NCBI GenBank assembly: GCA_050247255.1
Contig: JBFWUM010000010.1
Span: forward strand, 23,836 to 87,835
DNA: 64,000 nucleotides
Source: JBFWUM01 sp050247255
GTDB taxonomy: Bacteria; Acidobacteriota; Vicinamibacteria; Vicinamibacterales; UBA2999
Direction of reading: 5' to 3'
Made by a program: the position numbers and the translations under genes. The notes below the pieces were generated by a model. That model did no database searches. It saw only the letters and a program-made list of their open reading frames with translations, and was not told the DNA's origin. The stretch's first letter is position 1. Each line of letters starts with the position of its first letter. Shown here in pieces: positions 17,925-26,781 of the stretch.

Positions 17925-19481
17925 TCAGCGCTTGATGTAGATCTCGCCGCTCTTCCGGAACTCCACCGACTTCTCCTCCATCCCGGCGGCCGCGTAGTCG
18001 CGGACCTGCTGGGTGAGCTCCATCGAGCAGAACTTCGGGCCGCACATCGAGCAGAAGTGGGCGACCTTCGCGCCGTCGGCGGGCAGCGTTTCGTCGTGAT
18101 AGGCGCGCGCGGTCACGGGATCCATCGCCAGGTTGAACTGGTCCTCCCAGCGGAACTCGAACCGCGCCTTCGACAGCGCATCGTCCCACGCCTGCGCCCG
18201 CGGGTGCCCCTTGGCGAGGTCGGCGGCGTGCGCGGCGATCTTGTAGGCGATCACCCCGGCCTTCACGTCGTTACGATCCGGCAGGCCGAGGTGCTCCTTC
18301 GGCGTGACGTAGCAGAGCATGGCGGTGCCGTACCAGCCGATCATCGCCGCGCCGATCGCCGAGGTGATGTGGTCGTAGCCGGGCGCGACATCGGTGGTGA
18401 GCGGCCCGAGCGTGTAGAACGGCGCCTCGTCGCACCACGCGAGCTGCTTCTCCATGTTCTCCTTGATGAGATGCATGGGCACGTGGCCGGGCCCTTCGTT
18501 CATCACCTGGACGTCGTACTCCCAGGCGATGCGCGTGAGCTCGCCCTGCGTCTTCAGCTCGGCGAACTGCGCCTCGTCGTTGGCGTCGGCGATCGAGCCG
18601 GGCCGCAGGCCGTCGCCGAGCGAGAACGACACGTCGTAGGCGCGCATGATCTCGCAGATCTCGCGGAAGTGCGTGTAGAGGAAGTTCTCCTGGTGGTGGG
18701 CCAGGCACCACTTGGCGAGGATCGACCCGCCGCGCGAGACGATGCCGGTGACGCGCCGCGCGGTCATCGGGATGTAGCGCAGCAGCACGCCGGCGTGCAC
18801 GGTGAAGTAGTCGACCCCCTGCTCGCACTGCTCGACCAGCGTGTCGCGGTAGACCTCCCACGTCAGGTCTTCGGGCCGGCCGCCGACCTTCTCGAGCGCC
18901 TGGTAGATCGGCACGGTGCCGATCGGCACCGGCGAGTTGCGGATGATCCACTCGCGCGTCTCGTGGATGTTCTTCCCCGTCGACAGGTCCATCACCGTGT
19001 CGGCGCCCCACAGCGTCGCCCACTGGAGCTTCTCGACCTCCTCCTCGATCGACGAGCGCACCGCGGAATTGCCGATGTTCGCGTTGATCTTCACGAGGAA
19101 GTTGCGGCCGATGATCATCGGCTCGAGCTCGAGGTGGCGGATGTTGGCCGGGATGATCGCGCGGCCGCGCGCGATCTCGTCGCGCACGAACTCCGGCGGC
19201 AGCCCCTCGCGGCAGGCGACGAACGCCATCTCCTCGGTGACCTCGCCGCGGCGCGCATACCAGAGCTGGGTCCCCTCCTTCCCCTTCTGCTGCCGCGCCG
19301 CGATCCACCCGGCGCGCCGCTTCGGCAGCCCGGCGCGGACGTCGTGTCCCTGCGGGCCGCTGGTGTCGTACAGCCGGATGGACGCGGCGCCCTTCTCGAG
19401 CGACACCTCGCGCATCGGGACGCGCAGCGGTCCCTCGAATACCTTGGTTGAATTGGGGTAGGCCGAGGCAAAGTCGATCAT
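17925..19481 (-). CDS. thiC: Phosphomethylpyrimidine synthase
   Basis: 518 residues. ThiC is a radical SAM enzyme that converts aminoimidazole ribotide to HMP phosphate for thiamine. The C-terminal cluster motif CSMCGPKFC is present, as are MNEGPGHVPMHLI and GADTVMDLSTGKNIHETREW. It is shorter than E. coli ThiC at the N-terminus, as in many non-enterobacterial forms, but starts at the conserved VFEGPLRVPMREV block. The divergent gene begins 28 nt upstream, leaving no room for a TPP riboswitch, the usual regulator of thiC. Confidence 0.97.
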   Translation of the reverse strand: MIDFASAYPNSTKVFEGPLRVPMREVSLEKGAASIRLYDTSGPQGHDVRAGLPKRRAGWIAARQQKGKEGTQLWYARRGEVTEEMAFVACREGLPPEFVRDEIARGRAIIPANIRHLELEPMIIGRNFLVKINANIGNSAVRSSIEEEVEKLQWATLWGADTVMDLSTGKNIHETREWIIRNSPVPIGTVPIYQALEKVGGRPEDLTWEVYRDTLVEQCEQGVDYFTVHAGVLLRYIPMTARRVTGIVSRGGSILAKWCLAHHQENFLYTHFREICEIMRAYDVSFSLGDGLRPGSIADANDEAQFAELKTQGELTRIAWEYDVQVMNEGPGHVPMHLIKENMEKQLAWCDEAPFYTLGPLTTDVAPGYDHITSAIGAAMIGWYGTAMLCYVTPKEHLGLPDRNDVKAGVIAYKIAAHAADLAKGHPRAQAWDDALSKARFEFRWEDQFNLAMDPVTARAYHDETLPADGAKVAHFCSMCGPKFCSMELTQQVRDYAAAGMEEKSVEFRKSGEIYIKR

Positions 19482-19495
19482 GGGCGGTGGCGCAA

Positions 19496-19501
19496 ATTAT
19501 A
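19496..19501 (-). promoter_or_regulatory. Possible -10 element for thiC
   Basis: TATAAT on the minus strand, 14 nt before the thiC ATG, so any leader would be only a few nucleotides. It overlaps the plus-strand TATACT of the divergent gene. Confidence 0.35.
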
Positions 19502-19503
19502 CT
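19498..19503 (+). promoter_or_regulatory. Possible -10 element for the cupin protein gene
   Basis: TATACT 6 nt before the ATG at 19510, with no Shine-Dalgarno; consistent with leaderless transcription. It overlaps the opposing thiC -10 so the two promoters should exclude each other. Confidence 0.35.
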
Positions 19504-19509
19504 TCCCGG

Positions 19510-20316
19510 ATGCGTCACGCTCTGCTGCTCAGTTGCGTCGTCCTCGGCGGATCCACGCTGCTCGCGCAGCAGCCCGCGCCGGCACCGCCCCAGCCGGCTC
19601 CGGCGCGTCCGGCCGCGGCGCAGCCGGCGCCACGGCGGCCGACAGCGGCCCAGACCGCCGCGCGTACGGGCATCGCCATGACGGTGACCGATCCGCAAGG
19701 GGCGCCGCTACCGGGGGTGCGCGTGGAGATCACCGGGCCGACCGATCGCAGCGGCACCACCGACGGGTCCGGCCAGCTGCGCGTCACCGGACTGCGCGCC
19801 GGCACCTATCGCCTGCGGTTCAGCGCCGAGACGGTGGTTTCCTTCGAACGCGAGATCGCGGTGCGCGCCGGGCAGACGGGCGACATCGACATCACGCTCA
19901 ACCCCGCGCCGCCGCCGCCACCGCCGCCGCCGGCGCCCGAGCCGGTCATGGTCCCGGCGCCGGTCGGCCCCGCCGGGCAGCCGCTGGTGCAATCGGTGCC
20001 CGACACCATCGAGCGGAACTTCGTCGGCAACCAGCCGCGGCTCGAGACGATGCTCTCGTGCTCGGGCAACATGCGGACGATGCTGATCCAGTTGAACGAG
20101 CCGATGCCGACGCGGCTCTACGAGAACGCCGACGTGACCTACTACGTGATCGGCGGCGAGGGCACGGTGACCGTCGGCGGCCAGCAGTCGAAGGTGCCGG
20201 TGAATACCTCGGTGTCGGTGCCGCGTGGAACGCCGCACTCCTTCACGCGCCAGGGGCGCCGCGCGCTGATCCTGATGTCGGTGCTCGCCGGCGAGCCCTG
20301 CGAGATCCCGAAATGA
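19510..20316 (+). CDS. Secreted protein with carboxypeptidase-regulatory-like and cupin domains
   Basis: 268 residues. Signal peptide MRHALLLSCVVLGGSTLLAQ, then an Ala/Pro linker, a beta-sandwich of the carboxypeptidase-regulatory-like (CarboxypepD_reg) type at about residues 55-130 (VTDPQGAPLPGVRVEITGP, GLRAGTYRLRFSA), a polyproline hinge, and a C-terminal cupin with YYVIGGEGTVTVGGQ and VPRGTPHSFTRQG near residues 205-250. The cupin keeps one clear histidine (PHSF), so metal binding is uncertain. Probably a periplasmic binding or sensing protein. An in-frame upstream start near 19480 exists but would precede the signal peptide. Confidence 0.8.
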   Translation: MRHALLLSCVVLGGSTLLAQQPAPAPPQPAPARPAAAQPAPRRPTAAQTAARTGIAMTVTDPQGAPLPGVRVEITGPTDRSGTTDGSGQLRVTGLRAGTYRLRFSAETVVSFEREIAVRAGQTGDIDITLNPAPPPPPPPPAPEPVMVPAPVGPAGQPLVQSVPDTIERNFVGNQPRLETMLSCSGNMRTMLIQLNEPMPTRLYENADVTYYVIGGEGTVTVGGQQSKVPVNTSVSVPRGTPHSFTRQGRRALILMSVLAGEPCEIPK

Positions 20317-20318
20317 GG

Positions 20319-20384
20319 GATTGACGGGTTGACGAATTGACGCATTGCATTGCGTCAACCCGTCAATTCGTCAATCCGTCAATC
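20319..20384. repeat. Palindromic octamer array between convergent genes
   Basis: TTGACGNN octamers run rightward (three units) and leftward (four units) around the centre TTGCAT, giving a long hairpin with one extra octamer in the right arm. It fills the 69-bp gap between two convergent stop codons and could act as a bidirectional terminator. It belongs to the same style of inverted short-tandem-repeat arrays as at 17360 and 40327. Confidence 0.8.
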
Positions 20385-20385
20385 T

Positions 20386-23300
20386 TCAAAATCCCGGGCG
20401 CAGCATCAGGCTGGCGGCCCAGCCGTTCGTGCGATCGAACGGCCGGGCCGCGGCCATCTCGAACACGATCCCGCCGACGTTGACGCGCGCGCCGAGGCCG
20501 GCGCTGCGGAACCGATCGCGGTCCCACCGCTGTCCTTCCCGCGTCCACAGCATCGCCGCATCGGCAAAGGCGAATGCCTCCACCGGCAGCCGGCCGTAAT
20601 CCAGGTTGCCCGTCAGTAGACCGAGCAGCGGCGCCCGCAGCTCGACGTTCATCGACGCCACGCGGCTGCCGGCGAGCTCATCGATCAGGGCGCAGCGGGT
20701 GGCGCTGCGCCCGCCACACTCGTCCACCGCGTACGAGCGCATGTCGTAGCCGCGCACCACCGACTGCAGCCCGAGCAGGAGCGGCGTCAGCCGCGGGTCG
20801 TTCGCGCCGGGACCATAGCGGGCCGAATGCTGCACGCGCACGGCCAGCGTGACCGGACGGATCGGCATCAGGTAGCGGCGGACGTCGGCGCGAACCGCGG
20901 CATACGTGAGATCGCCCACCGCCGGTTCCACCTCCAGACGCAGCCGCTGGCCGAGCACCGGACCGGTAGGACCCGACACCGCGGTGTCCTGCACGAACGC
21001 CGCTTCCAGCTCGCCGACGTAGACCGGGCGACCGATAGGTTCGTCGACGCGATGGCGCGCCAGCGTCTCGCGCGTATCGGCATCGATGTCGCGCGTGATG
21101 GTCTGCCATTCGAACCCCGTGCGGCGGATGCCGGTTCGAAGCTCGAACCGCCGCCCCCGATCGATGTTGAATCGTGCGGCCACGCTGGCCCACTGGTTGT
21201 CGTAGCGCAGCGACGTGGATTCCCGCGTGATCGTCTCGTGGCCGACGGTCAGGGCTCGTCGCGCTCCGGCGAAACGCGAGGGGGCGAACCCCGCCATCAC
21301 CCCCCAGTTCCACTGCCCCTTCCGGTTGACGTAGCCGATCTGCGCGGCGAAGTCCTCGGTGGAGGTGCCGACGCGCGCCATCATCTGCAGCTGGCGGTCG
21401 CGGAGCAGGTCGCTGAAGACCGCGCCAAAGTTGGCACGGACAGCGCCGCCGAATGTCGTCCCGGTCGACGCGCCGATGTACGGCTGCGACAGGTACTCGA
21501 GCCGGAGCCGATCGTCGTAGGGCATCGTCTGGAAGTCACCGGCCGGCGGGCGGCCGAAGGCCGGGTCGCCGAGCAGTGCAGCCATCGAACCATCTTCGGC
21601 TTCGTCCATTGGCACCAGCGCGGCGGCGGTCATATCCACCGCGCGCCCGGCCTGGGCGCGCGCGCCGGTCAGCGTCTGAATCTCGTAGCGCCCATCGCGA
21701 TAGACGCTGAAAGCCAGCGTGCCGGCCCGCGTCGACACGGCGAGCGACGGGCTCGACGGCGTGATGCCGGTCACCCCGCCCGCCACGGCGGTGACCTGGT
21801 GCACGGCGCGGGTGCCGACGTCGAAGCGGAGCACGTTACTGATGCCCGACCGGTCGCTGACGAAGTACAGCGACTGGCCGTCCGGGGCCCACTGTGGGCT
21901 CACCTGCCGCGCCGGCGACGCGTCCTCCACGGCCGGGCGGATGACGCCGCTGGCCAGGTCGAGCAGGCCGATGCGCAGCGCGCCGAACCGCAGCTCGTCG
22001 ATCGACGAGGTGAAGCGATCCGTGGCCAGCGCGATGGTCCGCCCGTCGGGCGACCATGCCGGGTGGAGGTCGGCGAAGGCGTCGGCGGTCAACTGCTCCA
22101 CCCGACCGGTCGCCTCCGTGTAGATGAAGAGATCCGAGAGGCCGCCCTTCAACCCAGAGAAGACGATGCGCGCGCCGTCGGGCGACCAGCTCGGGTTGTA
22201 CGCCTCGCCCAGTCCGTCGAGCGGCACCTCGATCCGCCCGGTCCCGCCCGCCACGTCCATCACCACGAGCACCGGGTCGCCGCCGGTGAGCGCCGTGAAC
22301 GCGAAGCGGCGACCCGCCGGGTCCCACGCGCCGGACGAATGGATGTACTGCAGGCTGTCGAAGTGCGGGTCGGCGGCGGTGCTCACCAGCTTGCGCGTCA
22401 CGGCCCCGGTCGACGCGTCGGCGAGGAAGAGGTCGAGCGACAGGCGGTCGCGCTCCGACAGGAACACCAGCGACGCGCCGTCCGGACTGAGCGCCGGCGC
22501 CACATGAAACCGCGCATCGTCGTTCTGCGATGAGAGCACCCGCTGCGGCCGCGCAATCGAGTGCGGCCGCTGGGATCCGTCAGTCTCGACCGACCGGTGC
22601 CACTGGCGCGTGATGTCGGCCGCCGGCAGGCCGGTCGCCTCTTCGAGCCGCGCGATGGGATCGCGGGCGCGTGAACGGAGCACCTGCGACAGCAGCGCCT
22701 CGCCGTGCTCCCGGGTCAGGTGCGTCCAGAGCGCGTGCCCGAAGCGGTACGGGAAGAAACGCCCCTCATCGAGCTGATCGAGCGCCGGCAGGCGATCGTG
22801 CAGCGCGGCATCGCGCATCCACATCGACGTATGCGTGCTGGAGGGCCCCACCGAGAGGTACTCGGCCATGCCTTCGATGAACCACGCCGGCAGCGTGAAG
22901 GCGTCCCGGCCGGCGCGGCTGGCGATGTCGATCTGAAAGGCGTGGGCGATCTCGTGCCCGAGGATGTGGTCCGTCTCGCCGAGGCCGGCGGCAAACGGCA
23001 TGGCGATCCGCGACTTGATGCGCTCGGTCAGCCCGCCGGTGCCTTCGCCCGGCGACTCGCCGCTGATGTTGGTCTGCGTGAAGTGCGGGTGGCTGGCGTA
23101 GAGAATCAGCGGCTGGCGGTGATCGAAGGTGTGATCGAGCACGCGCGACAGCCGCACGTACCAGCGCTCCGCCATGCGCGCCGCGTGCCGTGTGGCGAGC
23201 TCCTCTTCCGCGTAGTAGTAGATGTCGAAGTGGTCGGTGCGCAGGACGCGGAAGTCCAGCCGGTCGTAGTGGACCTTGTTGCGGCCGAAATACTGCGCCT

Positions 23301-23397
23301 GCGCGTCACCGGCGAGCGCCGCCAGCGACACGACGAGAGACACGACGACCGCGGCGCAGCGTCTTTCCCGCTGGCGCCGTTCCCGCCAACGACCCAT
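20386..23397 (-). CDS. Secreted gluzincin-type peptidase fused to a TolB-like propeller and an outer-membrane barrel
   Basis: 1003 residues. After a signal peptide (CAAVVVSLVVSLAALAGDAQA), residues about 60-270 form a peptidase MA-like domain with zinc motif HEIAHAF and downstream glutamate in FIEGMAEYLS. Next comes a PD40/WD40 six-bladed propeller with repeated WSPDG motifs (PSWSPDGARIVFS, PAWSPDGRTIAL, PQWAPDGQSLYF). The last 350 residues are strand-rich like a BamA/D15-type barrel, ending in phenylalanine (LMLRPGF). It is likely an outer-membrane-anchored protease; its substrate is unknown. Start chosen at ATG 23397; a GTG lies two codons upstream. Confidence 0.85.
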   Translation of the reverse strand: MGRWRERRQRERRCAAVVVSLVVSLAALAGDAQAQYFGRNKVHYDRLDFRVLRTDHFDIYYYAEEELATRHAARMAERWYVRLSRVLDHTFDHRQPLILYASHPHFTQTNISGESPGEGTGGLTERIKSRIAMPFAAGLGETDHILGHEIAHAFQIDIASRAGRDAFTLPAWFIEGMAEYLSVGPSSTHTSMWMRDAALHDRLPALDQLDEGRFFPYRFGHALWTHLTREHGEALLSQVLRSRARDPIARLEEATGLPAADITRQWHRSVETDGSQRPHSIARPQRVLSSQNDDARFHVAPALSPDGASLVFLSERDRLSLDLFLADASTGAVTRKLVSTAADPHFDSLQYIHSSGAWDPAGRRFAFTALTGGDPVLVVMDVAGGTGRIEVPLDGLGEAYNPSWSPDGARIVFSGLKGGLSDLFIYTEATGRVEQLTADAFADLHPAWSPDGRTIALATDRFTSSIDELRFGALRIGLLDLASGVIRPAVEDASPARQVSPQWAPDGQSLYFVSDRSGISNVLRFDVGTRAVHQVTAVAGGVTGITPSSPSLAVSTRAGTLAFSVYRDGRYEIQTLTGARAQAGRAVDMTAAALVPMDEAEDGSMAALLGDPAFGRPPAGDFQTMPYDDRLRLEYLSQPYIGASTGTTFGGAVRANFGAVFSDLLRDRQLQMMARVGTSTEDFAAQIGYVNRKGQWNWGVMAGFAPSRFAGARRALTVGHETITRESTSLRYDNQWASVAARFNIDRGRRFELRTGIRRTGFEWQTITRDIDADTRETLARHRVDEPIGRPVYVGELEAAFVQDTAVSGPTGPVLGQRLRLEVEPAVGDLTYAAVRADVRRYLMPIRPVTLAVRVQHSARYGPGANDPRLTPLLLGLQSVVRGYDMRSYAVDECGGRSATRCALIDELAGSRVASMNVELRAPLLGLLTGNLDYGRLPVEAFAFADAAMLWTREGQRWDRDRFRSAGLGARVNVGGIVFEMAAARPFDRTNGWAASLMLRPGF

Positions 23398-23439
23398 GGG
23401 CACCCCTGGACTGGTTTGGAAGTGCCCACTCTACACGCC

Positions 23440-25389
23440 TCATGGCTCGTAAACAAGGGACAGCGCCGATGCGCCGTCTCGCAGTCCGCGCGCCACGTCG
23501 ATCCGCAGCGTGCCGCCGATGCCGAGCGCGGCGAGACGAAGGCCGGCGCCGACGTCGGCATCACGCAGGGCGCCCCCCTGCATGCGCTGGCCGGTCCACC
23601 CAAGGTCGACAAACGCCGCCGGCGCCAGGCTCACGGGTCCCTGACGGACCCACCACTGCCCCTCGATCGATGCAGTCACGAGCCGCCGGCCAAGCCGCTC
23701 GACGCGCAATCGCCCGCGATCGAGGAGCGGATGCGCCCGCAGCAGCGTCGCCCGGGCATGGCCGGTGTCCCCGGCCGGCCAGAGCGCGCCAAGAGTCCGG
23801 GACGTGACCCCGCTCGCAGCGGCCCGCACAAGCGCGACACCGCCCGTCTGGTTCGTCGACGTGCGCACGCCCCCCGCCAGCTGCCAGGAGGTGAACCGTC
23901 GTGTTCCCGCCCACGCCTGGACGGCGGCCTGCAGCGTCGCCCGGTTGTCGGTTGAGACGAGGCGCGCGCTGCCGGATGCGCTCGCGTATCGCCCGAATAC
24001 CTTCCAGCGGAAGAAACCGCCGCCGGCCGACCAGCGCAGGTTCGCCGTTTCCCAGCGCGCGAACGCGAGTTCGCCGAAGACCCGTTCGCTCGGCTGCCGA
24101 TCGTCGCTGAAGGGTTGCCGCTCGGCCACGGCGTCGACCTGCCAGATGCCGCGGCCGGCGCCCGGGGTCGCGAACGTCACCGCGTATCGCGGCCGCTCCG
24201 GCCAGAATCGCCAGCGCCCCGACAGCCGATCGCCGCTACCGGCGAACGATGCGACGCCCAGCTCGAGCTCGCGCGCCACGGCAGTCCGCGCGCCAAACAC
24301 GATGAACGGGAGCGCCCCGCGCGGCAGCGCCGACCGCTCGACCAGGCTGACGCGCGCTTCGACCCGTCCCTGGCCCGTTGGCACGTAGGTGACGCCGGCC
24401 GCAGCCGCCGCCGGCAGCTCCGCCGCCGCGCGCTGCGCGCGGCGGAAGGCGTCGGCGGTGAACAGCGTCCCGAGCCGCAGCCCGAGGAATTCCTCCACCG
24501 GACGCTGGCGCGTCCGCACCAGCCCGTCGATGCGCACGAGATCGAGCGTCGGCTCGCCGGCGTGGTTCCACGCGTCGAGTGCCCCCACCACATCGTCCTG
24601 GACGAACCGCGCCGTGCCGAGCAGCCGCCACGCCTGCGCGTCGCCAGGATCGTCGGCAAGGGCCGCGGCCGACAGCGCGCGTACCTCGTCCCACCGCCGC
24701 TGCAGCAGGCGCACGCCGGCGAGCTCGCGATAGGCCGCGCCGCCCTGGCAGGCCACAGCGGCCGTGAGCAGGCGCTCGGCCGTGTCCAGCTGGTTCGCCT
24801 GCGCGGCACGCACACCCTCGGCAATCTGCTGCTGGCAGGCGGATGCCTCCGCGGTGACCGCGGGTGACGGCGGCGACGACGCGGCGGGCGAGGGCGGGGT
24901 AAGCACGAGCATCCAGCGTTGTGCGGCGGCCCATCGGCGCTCAAAGTCCTGCCGCGGCGCCACCTGGAAGGACGCGCGCGCCGGATCGTGAAAGACGACC
25001 CCGCGCTCGTGCCAGCCGACGACGACTACGTAGTGATACGTGCCGGGACGATCTTCGACAAGGGCGATGACCGGGCGGCCCCGCGCCAGCTCGCCGGCTA
25101 TCGCGTCACCGTCACCGGTGATGCCGCTGGCGGTGTAGCCGCGCCGGACGAGGTCCGTCACGAGCACGTCGGTGCGGATGCCGGCCGCGCTGCGGTCGAC
25201 GAGCGGGGCGAACGATTCCGCGTCCAGCCCCTGCGCGCCCCAGTAGCGAAGCACCATGGCGGCAGCAGCGCCGCCGCACAGCGCCTCCGATTGTGAAATG
25301 AAGGGAACGTCGAGGAGAGGCAGCGGCTGCGCGCCGCCGGGCCTGGCCCATGCCAGCACCACGAGCAGCGCGCAACACGTGGAGCGCAA
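23440..25389 (-). CDS. PA2778-type C39-like cysteine peptidase with TPR and barrel-like C-terminus
   Basis: 649 residues. Signal peptide MRSTCCALLVVLAWARPGGA; then a C39-like papain-fold peptidase with cysteine in EALCGGAAAAMVLRYWG, histidine in YHYVVVVGW and aspartate in FHDPAR. TPR-like helices follow (residues 180-290), and the remaining 330 residues are strand-rich, ending SALSLVYEP, like an outer-membrane barrel. The upstream gene encodes a PA2779-like protein and the two are 3 nt apart, matching the known PA2778/PA2779 pairing. Start is TTG, chosen for the signal peptide and spacing. Confidence 0.8.
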   Translation of the reverse strand: MRSTCCALLVVLAWARPGGAQPLPLLDVPFISQSEALCGGAAAAMVLRYWGAQGLDAESFAPLVDRSAAGIRTDVLVTDLVRRGYTASGITGDGDAIAGELARGRPVIALVEDRPGTYHYVVVVGWHERGVVFHDPARASFQVAPRQDFERRWAAAQRWMLVLTPPSPAASSPPSPAVTAEASACQQQIAEGVRAAQANQLDTAERLLTAAVACQGGAAYRELAGVRLLQRRWDEVRALSAAALADDPGDAQAWRLLGTARFVQDDVVGALDAWNHAGEPTLDLVRIDGLVRTRQRPVEEFLGLRLGTLFTADAFRRAQRAAAELPAAAAAGVTYVPTGQGRVEARVSLVERSALPRGALPFIVFGARTAVARELELGVASFAGSGDRLSGRWRFWPERPRYAVTFATPGAGRGIWQVDAVAERQPFSDDRQPSERVFGELAFARWETANLRWSAGGGFFRWKVFGRYASASGSARLVSTDNRATLQAAVQAWAGTRRFTSWQLAGGVRTSTNQTGGVALVRAAASGVTSRTLGALWPAGDTGHARATLLRAHPLLDRGRLRVERLGRRLVTASIEGQWWVRQGPVSLAPAAFVDLGWTGQRMQGGALRDADVGAGLRLAALGIGGTLRIDVARGLRDGASALSLVYEP

Positions 25390-25392
25390 ACC

Positions 25393-25785
25393 CTAGTCGA
25401 GCGCGACGATCAGCAGGATCAACACGAGCAGGGCGATGATGATCACCGTCGTCGAGATGACGACGCGCGACTGCCCACCGGCGAGCGCCTGTTCGACCTG
25501 CTGCGCCTGGGCGGCGACCTGTGCCAGCTCCTGCGCGCTCATCGTGGCGACCGCGCTCGTCACCTGGTGCAGATCAATGCCCGCCTGGCCGGCAACGGAC
25601 CTGATTTCCTCGCGCTCGAGCAGACGCTGCACCCGGCCCCGTTCCGCGTCGGCTGCATTCACGTGCTGCTGCAGCGCCGCGTCGATGGCCGCCTGCGGCG
25701 CGGCGTGGGAGGTCTGCGCGGAAAGGCGCGGGGCCGCAGTGATGACGGTGAGCAGGACTACCAGAACAGAAGCGAGTCTTCGCAT
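25393..25785 (-). CDS. PA2779-like small membrane protein
   Basis: 130 residues: signal or first membrane segment (MRRLASVLVVLLTVITAAPRL), a helical middle with Ala/Gln-rich heptads (LAQVAAQAQQVEQALAGG), and a C-terminal membrane helix (VVISTTVIIIALLVLILLIV). This matches the PA2779 family that accompanies PA2778-type peptidases; its role is not established. An AGGAGG 10 nt before the ATG at 25785 fixes the start; an in-frame ATG eight codons upstream lacks such a site. Confidence 0.8.
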   Translation of the reverse strand: MRRLASVLVVLLTVITAAPRLSAQTSHAAPQAAIDAALQQHVNAADAERGRVQRLLEREEIRSVAGQAGIDLHQVTSAVATMSAQELAQVAAQAQQVEQALAGGQSRVVISTTVIIIALLVLILLIVALD

Positions 25786-25850
25786 TCGTGACGTTCCTCC
25801 TGGCAGCATTGTAGGTCAGCGCGAACGGCTGAGCTGGGGCGCAACACGCT

Positions 25851-25856
25851 TATACT
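25851..25856 (+). promoter_or_regulatory. Possible -10 element of the GGDEF gene
   Basis: TATACT ends 4 nt before the ATG at 25861; no Shine-Dalgarno. Fits a leaderless transcript. Confidence 0.35.
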
Positions 25857-25860
25857 GCTG

Positions 25861-26781
25861 ATGGCCATGCCCCCCGCGGCCGTTGCTCCGCTCGCCCTCG
25901 CCGCGGTTGTCGTCATCGCTGCCGTCGATGTCCTCGCCGGCCCGCGCCTGCCGTTCTCGCCGCTGTTCACGGCGCCAGTCGTGGCCGCCGGGTGGATGAA
26001 GGGCTGGCGGGTGGCCGCCGCGGTGGCCGCCGCCGCCACCGCCGCCCGCGTCGCCAGCGAGCTGGCGGTTTCCGGATTCCACCTTCAGGTTCTGCTGAGC
26101 GCCGTCATCTGGGGGGCCGCGCTGGGGCTGCTCGCGCGCGGCGCCGCCTGGACGCGGGCGCGCACCGAGGAGATTGCCGGCCTCGAAGCCCGCGTCAACG
26201 AGCTGGCGCAGATCGAGCACAGCTTCGCATTGACCGACCCGCTCACCTCGCTCAACAACCGCCGCGCCTTCGTCGACACCCTGCAGCGCGCCGAGGCGCG
26301 CGGCCGCCGCTCCGGATCGCCGTTGGCCGTCGTCCGCATCGATCTCGACGGCTTTGCGGCCGTGAACAGCGCCTACAGCCGGCAGGAAGGCGATCAGCTG
26401 CTGCGCGCGGTGGCCACGTCGCTGTCGCTCACCACCCGCATGGGAGATCTGGCCTCTCGCCTCGAGGCGGACGAATTCGCGCTGCTGCTCTACCACTGCG
26501 CGCCCGACGATGCGCTGCGTGTCGGGCAGCGGATCGTGGACGAAGTCGCCGAGCTGGGCCGCGGCTACGGCGACGCGCGGGTCACCGCCAGCGTCGGCGT
26601 CGCCTGCTTCGCCCCTCCCGGACCCGATCCCGACGAGATGATGCGCCTTGCCGGCGCTGCGCTCCACCGCGCGCGCCAGGCTGGCGGCAACACCGTGATG
26701 ATCGAGCGCGAGTGGTCGCCAGACCAGTTGCGCGAGCTGCGGCCCATGCTGCAGCCTCCCGATGCGTCACGTCCCCACTGA
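25861..26781 (+). CDS. Membrane GGDEF-domain protein with degenerate active site
   Basis: 306 residues. Hydrophobic segments fill residues 1-95, then a short coiled region (EEIAGLEARVNELAQIEHSF) and a GGDEF fold from LTDPLTSLNNRRAF to the C-terminus. The signature loop reads RLEADEFALLL, so both glycines of GGDEF are replaced (EADEF). The metal-binding residues DLDG and DEF remain. The loss of the glycines argues that it may not make c-di-GMP and could instead sense nucleotide or be regulatory. It overlaps the methyltransferase gene by 20 nt. Confidence 0.85.
   Translation: MAMPPAAVAPLALAAVVVIAAVDVLAGPRLPFSPLFTAPVVAAGWMKGWRVAAAVAAAATAARVASELAVSGFHLQVLLSAVIWGAALGLLARGAAWTRARTEEIAGLEARVNELAQIEHSFALTDPLTSLNNRRAFVDTLQRAEARGRRSGSPLAVVRIDLDGFAAVNSAYSRQEGDQLLRAVATSLSLTTRMGDLASRLEADEFALLLYHCAPDDALRVGQRIVDEVAELGRGYGDARVTASVGVACFAPPGPDPDEMMRLAGAALHRARQAGGNTVMIEREWSPDQLRELRPMLQPPDASRPH

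Noticed and set aside
18057..19451. Plus-strand open frame opposite thiC
   Set aside because: Antisense shadow of a conserved enzyme gene.
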